This document shows positions 8,513 to 18,100 of a stretch of DNA of 62,144 nt, one piece after another; the first letter of the stretch is position 1; each line of letters opens with the position of its first letter. The stretch comes from Deltaproteobacteria bacterium (GTDB taxonomy: Bacteria > Desulfobacterota > DSM-4660 > Desulfatiglandales > HGW-15): NCBI GenBank assembly GCA_020060215.1, contig JAGVAP010000092.1, forward strand, positions 1-62,144. The letters run 5' to 3'. The position numbers and the translations under genes are program-made. A model generated the notes under the pieces. The model saw only the letters and a list, made by a program, of their open reading frames with translations. It did no database searches and was not told where the DNA came from.

Positions 8513-9353
8513 GCACAAGGCCCTTGGAAAGGGACTCTCTGCACTCATCCCCGAGGCATCGGAGCTCACGAAGGGTGAGGGCGACTTTTTTCATTGCCCG
8601 ATCGAGTCGATCGAGCCCAACCCTTATCAGCCCAGACAGAAGTTTAAAGACCATGAGATCCAGGAACTTGCGGACTCCATCAAGGAAAAAGGGATCCTGA
8701 CCCCGCTCCTGGTGAGCAGGGCCGAGAGCGGCTACCGGCTCATCGCAGGGGAGCGGCGCTGGCGAGCGGCACAGAAGGCCGGGCTAAAGCGGGTGCCTGT
8801 GGTGGTAAGGGAGACCACGCCCATGGAGAGCCTCGAACTGGCCCTGATCGAAAACATCCACCGGAGCGACCTGAACCCCCTGGAAGAGGCGCTCGCCTAC
8901 AGCAGGTGGATCGAGGATACCCACAACACACAGGACGCACTGGCCGCAAGGCTCGGGAAAGACCGCTCCACCATCACCAACATGTTGAGGCTCCTGAAGC
9001 TGCCTAAATCGATTCAGGAAGACCTGCTCGAAGATCGTCTGACCATGGGGCACGCGAGGGTCCTGGCCGGACTCAAGACTCCTGACGAGCAGATGAGTCT
9101 CAGGGACCAGATCATCACGAAAGACCTCTCGGTCCGGCAGGCAGAGGCACAGGCGAAGAAAGGGAAGAGGAGCACCGAACGCTCGAAGTCGGCGGACCAG
9201 GAAAAAGCTTTGTATTTACAATCTCTTGAGCAGGATCTCAAGAGGTCCCTCGGCACCAAAGTGGAGATCCGGACCCAGGGAAGCAAGGGCGCCGTCGTGA
9301 TCCACTTCTACTCCGACGAAGAGCTGGGAAGGCTGCTGGAGCGGCTCACCTGA
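8505..9353 (+). CDS. parB: Chromosome-partitioning protein ParB (Spo0J), CTPase family
   Basis: 282 residues. The KALGKGLSALIP N-terminus contains the peptide that stimulates ParA ATPase. The N-terminal ParB domain has NPYQPRQKF and the CTP-binding GERRWRAAQKAG motif. A central helix-turn-helix (ALAARLGKDRSTITNMLRLL) recognises parS, and the charged C-terminus should dimerise. The gene is translationally coupled to parA. The next 220 bases contain only low-complexity GGCCAGAGG-type repeats. Confidence 0.96.
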   Translation: MVKHKALGKGLSALIPEASELTKGEGDFFHCPIESIEPNPYQPRQKFKDHEIQELADSIKEKGILTPLLVSRAESGYRLIAGERRWRAAQKAGLKRVPVVVRETTPMESLELALIENIHRSDLNPLEEALAYSRWIEDTHNTQDALAARLGKDRSTITNMLRLLKLPKSIQEDLLEDRLTMGHARVLAGLKTPDEQMSLRDQIITKDLSVRQAEAQAKKGKRSTERSKSADQEKALYLQSLEQDLKRSLGTKVEIRTQGSKGAVVIHFYSDEELGRLLERLT

Positions 9354-9577
9354 ACCGCAGAGCGATCGAAGACCGGAGGCCAGAGGCCAGAGGTCAGAGA
9401 TCACCAAAAATAGGGCCAGCGTCTCGGTCTCGTAAAGGGCCGAAGTCTCTTTTAGATTCGACCGGCTGGGCGCCGCCAGGGTTACTACCCGGAGGCGCCG
9501 CTCGCATGAAACATCGCTGACATCTATCCCTCTGACCTCCGATTTCTGACCCCTGCCCTCGGCCTCTGCGCCTTGCT

Positions 9578-10213
9578 CTACTCGCCATGCCCCTTGCGAT
9601 CCCCTCGCCACCTCCTCTCACGGCCGGTAGCGATGCGTTGGATATTCCCCTTGTGCTTGAGGCATATGACTGCCGCGACAACCAGGGAGGCCGCAACCAT
9701 GATCCCCGGTTTCATGAGCACCGCCTGGAAAACGGGGACGCTGAAGGCCGCCAGGATGGACCCCAGGGATATGAAATCCCAGATGTAGACGACCATCACG
9801 AACACAATCACCGCAAGAAATGCGGCGGCAGGCGTAGCCGCAACGAAGAAGCCCAGGGCCGTTGCAACACCCTTCCCTCCTCTAAACCCGAGGAACGGCG
9901 AGAACTGGTGCCCCAGCAGGGCCGAGAGCCCGACCAGGGAGAGCCCAAGGTGGCTCTCCGGAAAGACCAGGGAGAAGATCAGGGCGGGCAACATGCCCTT
10001 GAGCATGTCAAGGGCAAGGGTCACGAGACCCCACCTCATCCCCAGTTCCCTGGCGACATTCGTGGCCCCGATATTCCGGCTCCCCATCTGCATGATGTCT
10101 ACCTGGGCCACTCGCCGGCCGATGAGCCGTCCGAACGGCACCGACCCCACGAGAAAGGCGGCTGCGAAAAACGGAATCCATTGGAGGCTCCACGTCCATG
10201 TCTCTGGCGGCAT
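9578..10213 (-). CDS. plsY: Acyl-phosphate glycerol-3-phosphate acyltransferase PlsY
   Basis: 211 residues from the ATG at 10213. It is an integral membrane protein with about five hydrophobic segments and the three PlsY signatures: GSVPFGRLIGR, SRNIGATNVAR (glycerol-3-phosphate binding) and FRGGKGVATALG. It uses acyl-phosphate to make lysophosphatidic acid, the first step of phospholipid synthesis. An earlier in-frame ATG at 10357 would run through a repeat element and is rejected as the start. Confidence 0.93.
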   Translation of the reverse strand: MPPETWTWSLQWIPFFAAAFLVGSVPFGRLIGRRVAQVDIMQMGSRNIGATNVARELGMRWGLVTLALDMLKGMLPALIFSLVFPESHLGLSLVGLSALLGHQFSPFLGFRGGKGVATALGFFVAATPAAAFLAVIVFVMVVYIWDFISLGSILAAFSVPVFQAVLMKPGIMVAASLVVAAVICLKHKGNIQRIATGRERRWRGDRKGHGE

Positions 10214-10302
10214 ACCTTCAGCCCCTCTACGGCACGTGAAATAGGGGATATTGTCAGGGTGATAGAAAGAGTGTACCCTGGCGTTGCCCAAATTTGGGCA
10301 GC

Positions 10303-10411
10303 TTCCTGTAGGATGGGTGGAGCGCAGCGAAACCCATCCATTCGAGCGATGAAACATGCCGCAAACCTCAAAACCGATGGGTTTCGCTGCGCTCCACCCA
10401 TCCTACAGGAA
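10303..10411. mobile_element. MITE-like element with perfect 36-bp inverted repeats
   Basis: The left arm at 10303-10338 and the right arm at 10376-10411 are perfect reverse complements, separated by 37 bases with no coding capacity. The arm core GATGGGTTTCGCTGCGCTCC is a motif recurrent in many bacterial genomes. A partial single arm lies at 47032-47065. The element fills most of the 420-base gap between plsY and the DUF3842 gene; no promoter was recognised in the remainder. Confidence 0.85.
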
Positions 10412-10633
10412 TTCACTGACAGTGAGATCGAGAGGGGCAATGCTCGGTATTCATTACCGACAAGATTCCTGTACCATCCATGCAACTGCCGCATTTACGA
10501 AGACGACATTGCCCTTGTTTTTATGCAACTATGAGGTGTACTATACCATTTTTGATCGGTTGGCTATTCAGATTCCGGATCTTCCGAATGCAGGGCCCAG
10601 CCCCGGGCCCCATAAATGCGGGAGCGGCCCCTA

Positions 10634-11050
10634 ATGGTCGTGATGGTCATGGACGGACAGGGCGGCGGCATCGGCGCCGTCATCATCAGGACCCTGAGAG
10701 AGCAGACAGGACAGGACCTCGAGATCCTTGCGCTGGGAACCAACTCCTCGGCCACGTCAAAGATGATGAAGGCGGGTGCGAACCGGGGAGCGACAGGGGA
10801 GAACGCCATCGTGCGGACCAGTTCGAGCGCCGATGTCATCGTCGGGCCCCTCGCCATCATCATGCCCAATTCCATGATGGGGGAAGTGACGACCAGGATG
10901 GCGGAGGCCGTCTGCTCGAGCAGGGCGAGAAAGATCCTGATCCCCCTTTCCCAGGAAAAGGTTACCCTCGCCGGGGTGGTGGGAGAACCGCTGCCGCATC
11001 TCGTCAGCCAGGCGGTAAAATGGGTCAAGGAGGCCATGGAAAATGTGTGA
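10634..11050 (+). CDS. DUF3842 family protein
   Basis: 138 residues from the ATG at 10634, chosen because GGGAG lies nine bases before it; ATG 10616 is an alternative. The glycine-rich opening MDGQGGGIGAVII resembles a nucleotide-binding loop, and the protein ends just inside the next gene. This family occurs in anaerobes next to CooT-like proteins, as it does here. Its function is unknown. Confidence 0.8.
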   Translation: MVVMVMDGQGGGIGAVIIRTLREQTGQDLEILALGTNSSATSKMMKAGANRGATGENAIVRTSSSADVIVGPLAIIMPNSMMGEVTTRMAEAVCSSRARKILIPLSQEKVTLAGVVGEPLPHLVSQAVKWVKEAMENV

Positions 11051-11231
11051 GGCCGCTGCATTTCTGGTCAGCGACAAAGCGGAGGAACTCATCCTCGAGG
11101 CCGTGGAGGTCGTCGAGACCGCCGACGATCGCGTCAGGCTCGTCAACATCTTCGGCGAAGAGAAGTTCGTCAAGGCCCGGGTCAAATCGTTTTCCCTGGT
11201 CAACCACAAGATCGTTCTCGAGCCGTTGTGA
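11043..11231 (+). CDS. CooT-like small protein (putative nickel-binding family)
   Basis: 62 residues. It begins MCEAAAFL, and the cysteine at position 2 is the residue used for metal binding in the CooT family. The remainder is a small beta-barrel-like sequence ending in HKIVLEPL. The gene overlaps the DUF3842 gene by eight bases. CooT binds Ni(II) in CO-dehydrogenase maturation in Rhodospirillum; most family members have unknown roles, and no CO dehydrogenase is visible here. Confidence 0.78.
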   Translation: MCEAAAFLVSDKAEELILEAVEVVETADDRVRLVNIFGEEKFVKARVKSFSLVNHKIVLEPL

Positions 11232-11335
11232 AAGACCGTGATCCGTGCACGTGAGAAGAACTCCATAAACCGTCGCATCCCCTGCATTCACGCACACGCA
11301 GGACGCTTCACGCACACGTCTTGGAGGGATTCCCT

Positions 11336-11965
11336 ATGATCCATGAGATGGCAAGGAAGATCGTGTGGCTCGGCCACGATGCATTCAGGATCGACGGGAG
11401 CAAGACCGTCTATTTCGACCCTTTCCGGATCTCAGGCGGACCCAAGGCGGACCTCGTACTGATCAGCCACGATCACTTCGATCACTGCTCCCCGGATGAT
11501 GTGCAGAAGATCCTGCAAGAGAAGACCGTCGTGGTGACGGAGAGCGAGTCGGCCCGCAAGCTCGCGGGCGATGTGAGGGTGATGCGTCCGGGAGAGACGC
11601 TGGACTTGGGATCCACTCGCGTGGAGGCCGTCCCTTCCTACAATACGGACAAGAATTTCCACCCGAAGAAGAACGGCTGGCTGGGGTTCATCCTGGAACT
11701 GGATGGGGTGAAGGTCTATCATGCCGGAGACAGTGATTTTATCCCTGAGATGAAGTCCCTGAAATGCGACATCGCACTTCTCCCTGTCTCCGGGACCTAC
11801 GTGATGAATGCCGAGCAGGCCGTCAAGGCCGCCCTTGCAATGAGGCCACGACTGGCCATACCGATGCATTACGGAGCAATCGTGGGCACCGACCACGATG
11901 CCCTTCATTTTCAAAAAGGCCTCGAGGGCGAGGTCGAGGTCCTGATCCTTCCGAAACAAACCTGA
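11336..11965 (+). CDS. Metallo-beta-lactamase-fold hydrolase (UPF0173 type)
   Basis: 209 residues from an ATG at 11336 with GGAGG eight bases upstream. The metal-binding motif SHDHFDHC (H-x-H-x-D-H) is seen near residue 46, followed by GDSDF, a segment around YVMNAEQAV, and a C-terminal IPMHYGAIVG histidine. It resembles the UPF0173 L-ascorbate-6-phosphate-lactonase-like proteins. The substrate is unknown and it is probably cytoplasmic, as no signal peptide is present. Confidence 0.85.
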   Translation: MIHEMARKIVWLGHDAFRIDGSKTVYFDPFRISGGPKADLVLISHDHFDHCSPDDVQKILQEKTVVVTESESARKLAGDVRVMRPGETLDLGSTRVEAVPSYNTDKNFHPKKNGWLGFILELDGVKVYHAGDSDFIPEMKSLKCDIALLPVSGTYVMNAEQAVKAALAMRPRLAIPMHYGAIVGTDHDALHFQKGLEGEVEVLILPKQT

Positions 11966-11969
11966 GACC

Positions 11970-12083
11970 GCCACAAAGACACGAAGCCACGAACGGCAAA
12001 GATCCGTTTAAACCCATCATTCCATGATTCCATTATTCCAAGAGGACCCTTTTCTTCTCTTTGTGTCTTCGTGTCTTTGTGGC
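11970..12083. repeat. Dispersed CACGAAG-type inverted repeat, copy B
   Basis: GCCACAAAGACACGAAG at 11970-11986 and its exact reverse complement at 12067-12083 flank an 80-base AT-richer spacer with no open frame. This is the cleanest copy of the family and could form a long hairpin after the hydrolase gene. Confidence 0.85.
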
Positions 12084-12208
12084 AGGCCTTACCGGCAGGT
12101 CTTACAAGCTTGAAATCGATCCCATAGTCTAGTAGGATGCCGCGGCGTCTGAAACCGGGTGTGGTTTCGGCCCGGTTCACGAAAACGCTCTTTTGGAAAG
12201 GAGTGGCT

Positions 12209-12835
12209 ATGATGATGCTGGTCAAGGTGATCACGGTGCTCTTTCTCGGCAGCGCCCTCGTCGCGACGGACCCCCTGCCCGCCTCTTCTCAAGAGAGGAC
12301 GGTCCGCGCCAAGGTCGGAATACTCGTCAAGTCCGGAGACCAGATGGCCCGCGCCAAGTCCAGAGATCGATTGAAAAAGGGCGATCTCATCAGGGTCTAT
12401 GTGCACCCGGAGGCCAGCGCCTATGTCTACGTCATACACACCGACCACAAAGAGGTGACCCTGCTCAACATGGTGGAGCAGAAGATCCAGAGCTCTACCA
12501 TGGTCCTTCCATCCCTGCAGGAGTATTACGAGGTGGACGGCAACAGCCCTGTGGAGAGCTTCACGGTAATCTGCAGCCCTGAAGAGGTGAAGGAGATCTC
12601 GACCCTGCTGGCCTCTCAGGTTCCTTACGAGAAATGGGCTTCCATCCAGAAGGATCTCGCGCAGAGAGGGGAATTGGATCTGAACCAGAAGGCGGAGCGA
12701 CCCTTTGCGATCGCCGGGAATGTCCGCGGCCCGGCAGATGCAGGTGCAGGGGACCCCTTTGTCAAGGAGCTTCAGATCTTCTCCGGGAAATCCATTCTCG
12801 TGAAACAGTATGAGTTTAGCGTTAAGAAGCAGTAA
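12209..12835 (+). CDS. Secreted DUF4384-type protein
   Basis: 208 residues from the ATG at 12209, which follows AAGGAG. A hydrophobic signal peptide runs to about residue 24 (ending near PASSQE). The body contains the DUF4384 pattern LKKGDLIRVYVHPEASAYVY followed by VTLL, predicted to be a beta-sandwich. Such proteins are usually periplasmic and occur near surface or signalling genes. The next gene, a CHASE2-cyclase, starts 26 bases before this one stops, so the two are probably co-translated and the pair may sense envelope conditions (inferred). Confidence 0.75.
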   Translation: MMMLVKVITVLFLGSALVATDPLPASSQERTVRAKVGILVKSGDQMARAKSRDRLKKGDLIRVYVHPEASAYVYVIHTDHKEVTLLNMVEQKIQSSTMVLPSLQEYYEVDGNSPVESFTVICSPEEVKEISTLLASQVPYEKWASIQKDLAQRGELDLNQKAERPFAIAGNVRGPADAGAGDPFVKELQIFSGKSILVKQYEFSVKKQ

Positions 12836-15002
12836 GCTCCTCAGGCTGGTCTGCCTGACCGGGGCAGGGACGCTTGCCCTGATTACACTCCTGCTCTCGG
12901 TCCGCGGCAGCGTTTGGACCCAGTACGACTACAAGATCCTGGATCTCTTTTACCGAGCCGCTGTCTCGAGTGGTCGCGGACCGGCCCAGTCCCCGCGTAT
13001 CGTCATCACCACGTTCACAGATAATACCTACAACTATTTCCGGAAGAATTTCCTCGACCGCAAAGACCTGGCCAATGTGAACGACGCCCTGGCGCAGCTG
13101 GGCGTCGACGCCCTGGCCTACGACGTGATCTTTGCCCGCGCCAGCAATGAGGAATCGGACGCGAGGTTCGCGGAATCCATCCGAAGCCTCGGAACGGTCT
13201 ATCTCCCGATCGGGTTTGCCATAGCGGAGCAGGCCAAACCTTTTCGATGGGAGGAAGGGGCGGCCTATGAGCGGTTCCGCTCGGACTTCCTGAGGAGACC
13301 CGTGGAAAGAGGGGAACCACGCCCATACCACGCCACCCGGGCGCTCATGCAGTACGACCGCTTTTCCGAAGAGGCTTTCAACTCGGGGCACATCAGCGCC
13401 TACAGCGACCCCGACGGCGTTTACCGGCACGTGCTGATGCTCCTGAAGGTCGACGAGGCCTATGTCCCGACCCTCACCCTCTCCATGTTCCTCGATCATG
13501 TGCGGGTCCCGTTCGAAAAGATGGTGGTCGAGTGGGGGGAGAGGATCGTCATCCCCGCCTTGAAGGAGAGCTTTCTCGAAAAGGACGTCGTCATTCCCAT
13601 TGACCGAAGCGGAAGGACGTTCATCCCTTACCCCGCTGCGTGGGACCTCGCCTTCAAGAAGATGGAGGCGGATGCCCTGCTGAGATACCTGCAGGACGAG
13701 AACCTGAGAGGAAACCTGCTGGATTTCTATGAGGGGAAGTTCGTCCTGATCGGCGATATCTCGGTGGGGACCGCAGACCTCGGACACACGCCCCTCGAAG
13801 CCGATGCACCCCTGGTTCTACTCCATGCCGCCATGCTGAACGGCCTGCTCACGAACACCTTCTATTCAAAGTGGTCCCTGCCGCAGACCATCCTCTTCCT
13901 GTGGATCGCGGGCATCGTCCTGGCCTTCTCCGCCGCACTGAAGTCCTCATGGTTTCTCTACGGCACCGGGGTGGCCGCCGGCTTCGGGATCGCCGGATTC
14001 ACCTGGATGGAAATCAGCGGTCTGCATCTCTTCCCTGCTGCCACGGTGGGGGGCGGCGTGCTGATCGTGTTCCTCGCCCTGGTCACCTCCCTCGAGCTGG
14101 CCGTGGGCAGGGAGCGTTCCTTTATCAGGAAGGCCTTTTCCAGGTACGTGCCCGGAACGGTGGTGGACACCCTCATCTCCAGGCCGGACCTGCTGAAGCT
14201 TGGGGGCGAGGAGAGGGTGATGACCGTGCTTTTCTCCGACCTGGCCGGATTCACCTCCATTTCGGAGCACATGTCTCCGGCCCAACTGGTCCGGCTCTTG
14301 AACGAGTACCTCACCGAGATGACGACCATCGTGCTCGCCGAAGGGGGGATCATCGACAAGTTCGAGGGAGACGCCATCATGGCCGAATTCGGCGCGCCTC
14401 TTCCCCTGACCGATCACGCGGAGAGGGCCGTCAGGACGGGCCTCAAGATGCAGAGACGCCTCGCCGAGCTTCGAAGGGGTTGGGCGAATCGGGGGCTTCC
14501 TGAATTGAAGTGCCGCGTGGGCATCAACACGGGTTCCATGATTGTCGGGAACATGGGCTCCGATCAGGTGTTCGATTATACGGTCATCGGAGACTCGGTC
14601 AATCTGGCATCCAGGCTGGAGGGGGCGAACAAGCGATACGATACGTACCTGATGATCTCCGAGTCCACCTTCAACTGCCTTGTGCCGGGGCTCTTCAGGA
14701 CAAGGGTCCTGGACGTCATCAAGGTCAAGGGAAAGTCGCGGGCCGTGAAGGTGTTCGAGGTGGTGGGGGAGAGCTCGACCCGGCTGAGCCCCGAAGAGGA
14801 ACGATATCTGCGCGCGTACGAGGAGGGTTTCGAGGCCTATCTGTCCAGGGACTTTCCCTCCGCCCGGACCAGGTTCCGGGAGGCATTGTCCATGCGTCCG
14901 GACGACCCGGCTTCCAGGGACATGCTCGAGCGCATGGAGACCCTTGACCCCGGAAAGCTGCCGCCGGACTGGGACGGCTCCATCGCACTTACGAGCAAAT
15001 AG
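12810..15002 (+). CDS. CHASE2-domain membrane-bound class III adenylate/guanylate cyclase
   Basis: 730 residues. An N-terminal membrane segment (about 9-31) is followed by a large extracytoplasmic CHASE2 sensor (about 40-340), three closely spaced membrane helices (about 355-430), then a class III cyclase catalytic domain (about 465-640). The catalytic domain shows the metal-binding LFSDLAGFTSISEHMS segment, GGIIDKFEGDAIMAEFGAP, and GSMIVGNMGS. The C-terminus has a short TPR-like helical part. It makes a cyclic nucleotide in response to a periplasmic signal; ATP versus GTP is not decided here. Confidence 0.9.
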   Translation: MSLALRSSKLLRLVCLTGAGTLALITLLLSVRGSVWTQYDYKILDLFYRAAVSSGRGPAQSPRIVITTFTDNTYNYFRKNFLDRKDLANVNDALAQLGVDALAYDVIFARASNEESDARFAESIRSLGTVYLPIGFAIAEQAKPFRWEEGAAYERFRSDFLRRPVERGEPRPYHATRALMQYDRFSEEAFNSGHISAYSDPDGVYRHVLMLLKVDEAYVPTLTLSMFLDHVRVPFEKMVVEWGERIVIPALKESFLEKDVVIPIDRSGRTFIPYPAAWDLAFKKMEADALLRYLQDENLRGNLLDFYEGKFVLIGDISVGTADLGHTPLEADAPLVLLHAAMLNGLLTNTFYSKWSLPQTILFLWIAGIVLAFSAALKSSWFLYGTGVAAGFGIAGFTWMEISGLHLFPAATVGGGVLIVFLALVTSLELAVGRERSFIRKAFSRYVPGTVVDTLISRPDLLKLGGEERVMTVLFSDLAGFTSISEHMSPAQLVRLLNEYLTEMTTIVLAEGGIIDKFEGDAIMAEFGAPLPLTDHAERAVRTGLKMQRRLAELRRGWANRGLPELKCRVGINTGSMIVGNMGSDQVFDYTVIGDSVNLASRLEGANKRYDTYLMISESTFNCLVPGLFRTRVLDVIKVKGKSRAVKVFEVVGESSTRLSPEEERYLRAYEEGFEAYLSRDFPSARTRFREALSMRPDDPASRDMLERMETLDPGKLPPDWDGSIALTSK

Positions 15003-15101
15003 CAGATCCCTTTTCAGAAATTCAAATGTGAAAGCTGGAAATGACCGACCAGGCCTGAGAAAGCTAGCACACGGGCCGAGGGATTTCAATCTATGCCGCC
15101 G

Positions 15102-18100
15102 CTAACCGGTCTTTCTCCGGTAGGTGAGCCCCAGCGCTTTCATCCTGGTATAAAGCGAGGTTCGCTTCATCCCCAGGATCCCGGATGCCCCTTCGGCGCC
15201 GCCCACATGGCCGTTGGTCTTTTCGAGGACATGGCGGATGTATCTCCGCTGCAGTTCGTCCAGGGTAGGCATGTCGGAGAAGGGGTCGACGGGAGGAGCG
15301 GCCGGCCTTCCGGGGAGGATGAGCTCAAGCCTTCCGCCCGTGGACAGGAGGACCGCCCGCTCCATCACGTTTCTCAGTTCGCGCACATTGCCGGGCCATG
15401 GGTACCCGGAGAGGAGCGTTTCATCCTCCGTGGTCAGGGAGAGACCGCTTCGCTGGTACTTCTTGGCATAATGGTCGAGGAATTCACGGGCCAGCAGGAC
15501 GACATCGTTTCCCCTGTTCCGCAGCGGTGGAACGACAAGCTGGATGACGTTCAGACGGTAATAGAGATCCTCCCGGAAGGCCCCGCCGGCCACCGCCTCC
15601 TCGATCTTCCTGTTCGTGGCGCTGACCAGGCGGAAGTCCGAGGTGATCGGTTGTGTACCCCCTACCCTGTAGAACGACTTCTCCTGGAGCACCCTGAGGA
15701 GTTTTACCTGCATGGTCAACGGGATGTCGGCGACCTCATCGATGAACAGGGTCCCCCCATGGGCAAGCTCCAGACGACCCGGCTTGCGGCGATCTGCGCC
15801 GGTGAACGCCCCTTTTTCATGCCCGAAGAGATCACTCTCCAACAGGTCTTTGGGAATGCCGGTAATGTCGACCGCAACGAAGGGCTTCCCCTTGCGCAGG
15901 CCGTTCATCCTGTGCAGTCTTCGGGCCAGCAGCTCCTTGCCCACGCCGGTCTCCCCCGTGATCAGGACCGATGCCTCTGAGTTCGCCACCCGATCCGCGC
16001 GATCCAGCACCTGCTTCATCACAAGGCTGGAGTACCGTATCTTCCATTTGTCTTCTGACTCCAGGAAACCGCTGTTCGACGTATACAGCGCCTTTTCGTC
16101 CAGGAGGCGGCTGTAATCCCACATCCGCTCGATGTACCCCCCCAGGTGGCTCGCAACCCGCTCCAGCATGGATCGGTCCATCGAGCCGAACCCCTGGTCC
16201 GGGGAGGGTTGATCGTGGTACACCACCCCAGAGGCCCGGCCCGGCACCCGAAAGGGGATGCAGAGATAGGCAAATCCAGGATCCTCCTTTCCCGGAGACC
16301 GGTCGGCCGCAGAACGTACCTCGGGAGATCTTTTTCTGTGCGCCTTGTGGATCAGGGCCATGCTCTGCTGGAAGCCTTGGCCGGACGTTTCTTCGCGGGT
16401 GAGGTTGTGCGCGGCTCGAAGGAGAGGGCGCGTGCTCCGGTCGTTCTCGTCGAACCAGAACACCCCCCCCCGCCCGCTCTTGAAGAAGCGGGCCGTGGCG
16501 GTCACCACGCGGTGAAGGAAATGGTCCAGATCCGTACCGGGGACGATCTCATCCATGATGTTCAAAAAACGATGGATCAGCTCTTCTTCATGTGAACGGA
16601 CCGCAGGGGCGGACCGGCCCGGCTTCTTCGGATCCAGGAGGAACTTGAGGTCTTCGGGGAAGAGCTCTTCGCCGAACTCCGCGATCCGCTCCCAACCGCC
16701 CCACGCAAGCCGCGCGGCCTCTGCAGGCTCGTTCATGCGCAGTTGATGTCTGGCCATTTCGAACAGCGTCCTGGAGAGCTCTATGATGCTGCCGGACGCC
16801 TTCTGCTCCTGCTCGCTCGCCTGTAGATCGGCCCAGATGAGCGCGGGGTCAGCGCCCTTCCGGGCCGACTCCTGCGCCCGAAGTCGAAGAGCGGCGCCAC
16901 GGAGATGTGCGTTGGGTCCTCTCAGGATTCTTTCGATTTCGTTCTTGAAACCAAATCCCGGAACCGGCGCATAGCCGCGCCTTTCGAACTCGCTGAGCAT
17001 CTCGAGAAACCAGGGCCATGTGTATTGGCGCAACAAGGCCCCTGTCTCCGAGGCCTGGCGAACCGCCTGCATGACGGTGTTGTAGGAGTCCATGAACCTG
17101 GACTCCAGGAATTCGCAGCAGGCAAGACCGAGTTGAGAGTGGAATTGCCCGATATGGTTCTGATTCGCTACCGCGCTCTGGAACGCCTCCTGAAGGTGGA
17201 CACGCGCCTCCCGCCGGTTTCCGGTCACCAGGAGCACGATGCCCAGGGTGGCCCTGAAGTTGTCCGCGAAGCCCCACTCCGATTCCTGCCAGGCGCGCCG
17301 CCAGTGGGATTTCAGCAATCCGACCGCGTAGCTCACCCTGCCGAGGTAGGCGGAGCTGAATCCAAGCCACTGCGGGAAGAGAAAGTCCCTCGACCGCTCG
17401 GAATTCAGCTCGGCCCTTTGAAGAGACATCTCGAAGTTCTCGAAAGCCTCCCGGAACCTTCCGTGTATATAGTGATAGAGACCCGAGAACTCTTCGGCCC
17501 TGGCCAGGATGTCCTTGTCCCCGAGCTCATTCACTTCATTCAATCCGGACGCCAGGAGTTCGAGCGCCCCTTCCGGCTTGTCCTCCATGATCACGTGGCG
17601 GCCCATGTGGAGCTTGATCAACGTCAGGGAGCGCCGGTCCCCAAGGCGGGAGGCCGCTTCCTTGGCCTTTTTCAATAGCCCCATCACCTCGCCCACCCTC
17701 TTGCCGGAACGGAATCGAAGATGGGAAAGCTCCAGGGCGGCCGAAACGAACAGGGAGTCGCACTCCGGCTTGCCCAGGAACAGCGAGAGCTTGTCTACGG
17801 CCCTGTCGAAAAACGCCAGGGAGAGCTCCGGGTCTCCGCCCCTGAGGGCCTGCAGTCCGATTTCGTGTTCCAGAAAAGAGGCCTCCTGGAGCCTCCCCGA
17901 GCGGGCAAGCAGGTTTGCCCTGATGCTGGGGCTCGCCTTGGGCGAAAAGTCACGATCCTCCATTCTCTCCAGAAGGGAAGAGATGAATCCGGCCCTATTG
18001 ATCCTCCCGATCCTTCTTCTTACGGTCGAGGGCAGCTTGGGGGCCAGCGCAAAGGAATCGGGCTCTCTCTTGTGGAGCCACCCCATGTCCATGGCAGTCT

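Noticed and set aside
10214..10633. Longer PlsY N-terminus and a second protein over the repeat
   Set aside because: These open frames run through the perfect inverted repeat and have no ribosome site; they are chance frames of the palindrome.
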